This document shows, one piece after another, positions 61,701 through 64,000 of a stretch of DNA of 64,000 nucleotides. Position numbers and translations under genes: made by a program. The notes below the pieces were generated by a model. That model did not search any database and was not told the origin of the DNA. It was given only the letters and a program-made list of their open reading frames with translations. The DNA is from Branchiostoma floridae (lineage: Eukaryota > Chordata > Leptocardii > Amphioxiformes > Branchiostomatidae), in contig NC_049986.1 of the NCBI RefSeq assembly GCF_000003815.2, positions 15,401,569 to 15,465,568 on the forward strand. Direction: 5' to 3'. Within the stretch, counting starts at the first letter, position 1, and every line of letters begins with the position of its first letter.

Positions 61701-64000
61701 CTTTCTGCGGATGGTACACCCCGTGGTGGGGAACATACCATACCTGTCCAGGCTCGGTCTTCAGTTCCTCTGTTGGTACCCGTTCTGCGTAGCCCTTTTC
61801 TATTATTTTTTGCATGAACTGTGTGTATTCTTCTTGGTACCTTTCATTCTTTGTCATCCGTTTTTTGAGATGATTTGCTCTTTGAAGGGCTACCTGCTTG
61901 TTGTTTGGCAGCTCAGGTGGTCCCCTTTTGAAGGGTAATGGAATCTGATAATGGCCATCTTCCTTCCTTGTGCCTTCTGATACGATTTTCATAAACCTTT
62001 GATCTTCCACTGACATTTCTTTCTTGTCCTCCTTTGTCTCGTTGAAATCGCCGTTGAAATACTCTGTCAGCTGTTGATCCAGACTTATTCTGTTGACAGT
62101 AGCCTTGTCATCGCTGGCCCCCTTGAGGGGACCGTTTACCGACCATCCCAGTAATGATCTCACTGCATAAGGACCATCACCCTGACTGTTGATAACTTGC
62201 CAGGGCTCAACCGCCTTCGGCACGTTGTTACCGATTAACAAGCCTATGTCAGCATTTATCTTGGGCACATCTACTTCTTTGAGATGTGGCCAAGCCTTAA
62301 GGTCCTTCGTCGATACGATATTTTCTTTGGAGGCAGGTATCTTCCCTTGCGTGTATGCTGTAGCTATGGGAATTGTGTTTTCCCCTTTCAAGTCCATGAC
62401 CTCTAGGTCATGCAGGACTTCGCTGTGCACTGCTTTGGTGTCATTAATTGTATTCAGCGTCAACTTCGTTTTCCTGCCACTTGTCTTCAGCTGATCCTTT
62501 AAGGCCTCGGTACAGAATACCACATCGCTTCCCGAGTCCAAGAAAGCATATGTTTCGACCGTGATGTTTGTGGTCTTGCTGCGGACCTTCACAGGAATTA
62601 TAGGTGGCACTCCTTCCCAGCTGCGTCCGTTGCGTAGTACTCGTCCTACTGCAGCCGTCTTCTTGGGTAGCGTTCCAGCATCCCGGTGTAGTACTGTAGG
62701 ATGAGACCTCTGGCACTTCCCACAAGTAGCCCTTTGTTTGCATTCCTTGGCCATGTGGGCCTTCCCCAGGCAACCAAAGCACAGGCCCCGGCCCCTGATG
62801 TATTCTAGACGCTCAGCCACTGGCCTGGCCCCGAGCACTGCACAGTGGCTCAGGCCATGATTGGCCTGAGCACAGTACAGACAGCCACCCGCAGACCCAG
62901 CCTCCGCGCCGCCTGTCGCCACAGCCACCGCCAAACTTGAACCTCGCCTTGGTCCCTGCCCCCGTTTGAAGCCCGAACCCCGGCTCCCCTCTCTGTAGCC
63001 GAGATCGCCAAAGACCTCGTTAGAGACAACGTCTTCTTCCTTCTTTACGAAGCTTACAAAGTCTGAGAATGAAACTGGACGCTCTTTGATTATCTCATGG
63101 GACCGTCTCCTCCAGCGTTCCTTGAGCTTGAACGGTAGCTTGTCCACAAGCAACTTGATGTTGTAATAATTATCCAACTCTCTCAGGTACCTGTCTCCAC
63201 TCATGGCGTTTTTGCATTCCATTAAGAACAAAACGAAATCCTTCAGTGCCGTTTTGTCTTCAGCTTTGATCTCAGGCCACTTAGAGGCTTGCACGGAGTA
63301 CGCCCGAGATATCTTGTGGGGTGTCCCATATCTTTCTTGCAGGGATTCTTTTGCAGTTCTGAATCCTTCTTCTGGTTCCATTAGGAAACAGCTGTCCACA
63401 ATCTTCTTGGCCTCCCCTCTGGTATACTGTTGTAGATATGACAAACGGTCTTCTGCATCTGATGTCTTGTCTTCTATCGCATGTTTGAATGCCCTTACGA
63501 ATGTTGTGTACTTTAGTGGGTCACCATCGAAAACACTAATAGCTCTTGTTGGCAGGCTGGCTTGTTTGTTGTGATCCACCATCAGCTTGGTGACCTCCGC
63601 CTGTGTACTCACTAACCCTTGCAGAAACTCCTCAGGGGTTGGACTTTTTCGCTCATTCCTGTCATGAAGCGTTGGGTGGAAGTCCCTTGCCTCCGGGTTC
63701 AGGTTCCGGGCATCGATAGGTGTTCGTCTAGGCTCTACGGTTTCTGGCTTAACATTTACCGGCACAACCGCTTCTGTTCGCTCAAACTCATCTAGTACCT
63801 GTAACTTAGCCTCCTCTTGAGCCATTTCCATCTTTATTTCCAGCATTTCCCTCTCTTTCTTGATTTGGAATTCTCGTTCCTGAATCTCGTTCTTGATTCG
63901 GAATTCTCGTTCCTGAAGTTTTGCCCTTTCCTCTAGTGCTGCTGCCTTGGCCGCAAGCTCTGCTCTTCGTAGCTTGGCACTTAGTTTTGCGCTTGAAGCG
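58777..64000 (-). CDS. BEL/Pao retrotransposon gag-pol polyprotein (N-terminus beyond window)
   Basis: One uninterrupted minus-strand frame runs from the window edge to the stop at 58777. The frame stays open upstream of the ATG at 63846, so that ATG is probably internal; the upstream part is a charged helix with repeated QEREF units. From residue 1 at 63846, domains in order are: a gag-like region (about 85-290, DUF1759-type); zinc knuckles (about 315-385, CLYC...CFGC...C, CGKC); an aspartic protease site DSGSD (about 435); reverse transcriptase (about 690-900, VVFDCAAS, YVDD); a Pao-type peptidase-like and RNase H-like region (about 975-1180); an integrase HHCC zinc region (about 1290-1380, CVVC); a DDE core (about 1400-1540, DYFGP, SDNGTN); and a C-terminal DUF5641-like domain. 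This order is that of BEL/Pao elements. With no stop or frameshift over 5.2 kb, the insertion looks young. No env-like frame follows it. Confidence 0.93.
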   Translation of the reverse strand, partial: ASSAKLSAKLRRAELAAKAAALEERAKLQEREFRIKNEIQEREFQIKKEREMLEIKMEMAQEEAKLQVLDEFERTEAVVPVNVKPETVEPRRTPIDARNLNPEARDFHPTLHDRNERKSPTPEEFLQGLVSTQAEVTKLMVDHNKQASLPTRAISVFDGDPLKYTTFVRAFKHAIEDKTSDAEDRLSYLQQYTRGEAKKIVDSCFLMEPEEGFRTAKESLQERYGTPHKISRAYSVQASKWPEIKAEDKTALKDFVLFLMECKNAMSGDRYLRELDNYYNIKLLVDKLPFKLKERWRRRSHEIIKERPVSFSDFVSFVKKEEDVVSNEVFGDLGYREGSRGSGFKRGQGPRRGSSLAVAVATGGAEAGSAGGCLYCAQANHGLSHCAVLGARPVAERLEYIRGRGLCFGCLGKAHMAKECKQRATCGKCQRSHPTVLHRDAGTLPKKTAAVGRVLRNGRSWEGVPPIIPVKVRSKTTNITVETYAFLDSGSDVVFCTEALKDQLKTSGRKTKLTLNTINDTKAVHSEVLHDLEVMDLKGENTIPIATAYTQGKIPASKENIVSTKDLKAWPHLKEVDVPKINADIGLLIGNNVPKAVEPWQVINSQGDGPYAVRSLLGWSVNGPLKGASDDKATVNRISLDQQLTEYFNGDFNETKEDKKEMSVEDQRFMKIVSEGTRKEDGHYQIPLPFKRGPPELPNNKQVALQRANHLKKRMTKNERYQEEYTQFMQKIIEKGYAERVPTEELKTEPGQVWYVPHHGVYHPQKGKIRVVFDCAASYAGTSLNKELLQGPDLTSTLLGVLTRFRKEPVGLMADIESMFSQVKVPEKYRDYQRFLWWPKGNLDEPPEEYRMTVHVFGATSSPSCANYALKRIAEDCKGQYNEEVLKALKEDFYVDDLLKAMPTEKQGQCFANEMREACATGGLRLTKWVSNSREVLKTVPTSEMSEEVKDLDLDLDKMPVERTLGMLWKVQTDKLSFRNITKDKPATKRGILSTVSSLYDPMGLIAPATLHPKLILQELCREKKAWDERIPEKHVKSWQKWEAELPLLSHRFEVDRCVKPVGFGDPASVQIHHFADASESGYGTASYIRMENQDGRVHCALLMGKARVAPLKKITIPRLELNAAVVAVRVDSMLKRELDLKVDRTHFWTDSTTVLKYINNETSRFHTFVANRLATIRQVSSPRQWRYVESGLNPADDASRGQTIQEFIENERWIKGPQFLWQEEGRWPSQPDIIRVNEPQLDPEIKVHAIVAQEVDRENPVDKLLRHYSSWHRLKKAIAWLVKVRQALLTKKKPLSPTCYDLDQAELIVIKHVQRKYTEEGMSSTIRKLDPKLDDKGILRVGGRLGKSTLPVETKHPILLPKKSRAAELMLQELHSNVGHMGREYVIALARKRYWIPKINSLVRKVISKCVVCRKLRGKPGEQKMADLPSHRVTPDEPPFTRVGVDYFGPIEVKRGRSTVKRYGVIFTCMATRAVHIEKADSLDTDSCISALRRFVARRGQVKQIWSDNGTNLVGAKAEMEKEIKKWNERQISETMLKKNVDWRFNPPTGSHFGGVWERQIRSIRQVLNAISKQKLQDDEGLRTLFCEVEYIINDRPITAVSTDINDVEALTPNHLLTMGSGPSLPPSLTDKSDLYAKRRWKQVQYLADQFWKRWKREYLTALQERQKWGKVRRNFAVGDIVIMKEDQTPRGAWPLGKIVQVMPDKRGLVRRVQVKTQRNVLERPIDKLVCILPEEEQP

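Larger units (their letters stand above)
57479..64000 (-). mobile_element. BEL/Pao LTR retrotransposon inserted in gene E intron 9
   Basis: The element comprises the 3' LTR (57479-58510), purine tract, a 256-bp spacer and the gag-pol frame to the window edge. It is antisense to gene E and starts 126 bp after the exon 9 donor. The 5' LTR and primer-binding site lie to the right of the window. Confidence 0.88.

Noticed and set aside
58955-63574. Plus-strand frames of 60-218 codons over the retroelement
   Set aside because: Antisense shadows of the gag-pol frame.
1-64000. CRISPR arrays, bacterial operons or rRNA/tRNA genes
   Set aside because: No regularly spaced identical repeats with unique spacers and no bacterial gene arrangement; the tandem repeats found are micro- or minisatellites.

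Overview
The window is eukaryotic genomic DNA. It is best explained as part of a cephalochordate (amphioxus-type) genome. The reasons are GT-AG introns of about 100-2000 bp, exons of 75-230 bp, an invertebrate-style mix of repeats (tRNA-derived SINEs, LINE tails, MITEs, a BEL/Pao LTR retrotransposon) and two assembly gaps (1705-1901 and 10510-11121). The species assignment is an inference; nothing bacterial or CRISPR-like is present.

The main content is a head-to-tail array of five paralogous plus-strand genes, named A to E here. Gene A is cut by the left edge (1-4157). Gene B is complete (coding 9985-21492, with a TATA promoter and non-coding leader exon near 8257-8365). Gene C is nearly complete but has an in-frame stop at codon 4 (24253-35791). 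Gene D is complete (37422-49071). Gene E is cut (52246-57352; its second half would lie beyond a retrotransposon). I rebuilt the exons by joining open reading segments at GT/AG sites, checking phase, and comparing the five copies.

Each full gene encodes a secreted protein of about 930-1060 residues with four consecutive SOUL-type (HEBP1/HEBP2-like heme-binding family) repeats. Repeat 1 is closest to the family, with an EYEVLC...YDVRRY..ALW start and a YIRGGN...VKM segment. Repeats 2-4 are diverged and cysteine-rich. Repeats 1 and 2 share one intron-phase pattern and repeats 3 and 4 another. B also carries a histidine-rich N-terminal segment (25 His in 70 residues), and B and C carry acidic C-terminal tails. 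A four-SOUL secreted protein expanded in tandem is the candidate novel system of this window. Heme or metal binding is inferred, not shown.

Layout: 1-4157 gene A; 4158-8245 intergenic; 8246-21591 gene B with its promoter; 21592-22811 intergenic; 22812-35892 gene C with its promoter; 35893-37415 intergenic; 37416-49425 gene D; 49426-52239 intergenic, with duplicated segments just before gene E; 52240-57352 gene E first half; 57479-64000 a minus-strand BEL/Pao retrotransposon inserted in intron 9 of gene E, with its 3' LTR at 57479-58510 and its gag-pol frame open to the window edge. Introns and spacers hold a hAT-like MITE, two other TIR elements, two tRNA-SINEs, copies of one LINE 3' tail, and several micro- and minisatellites.
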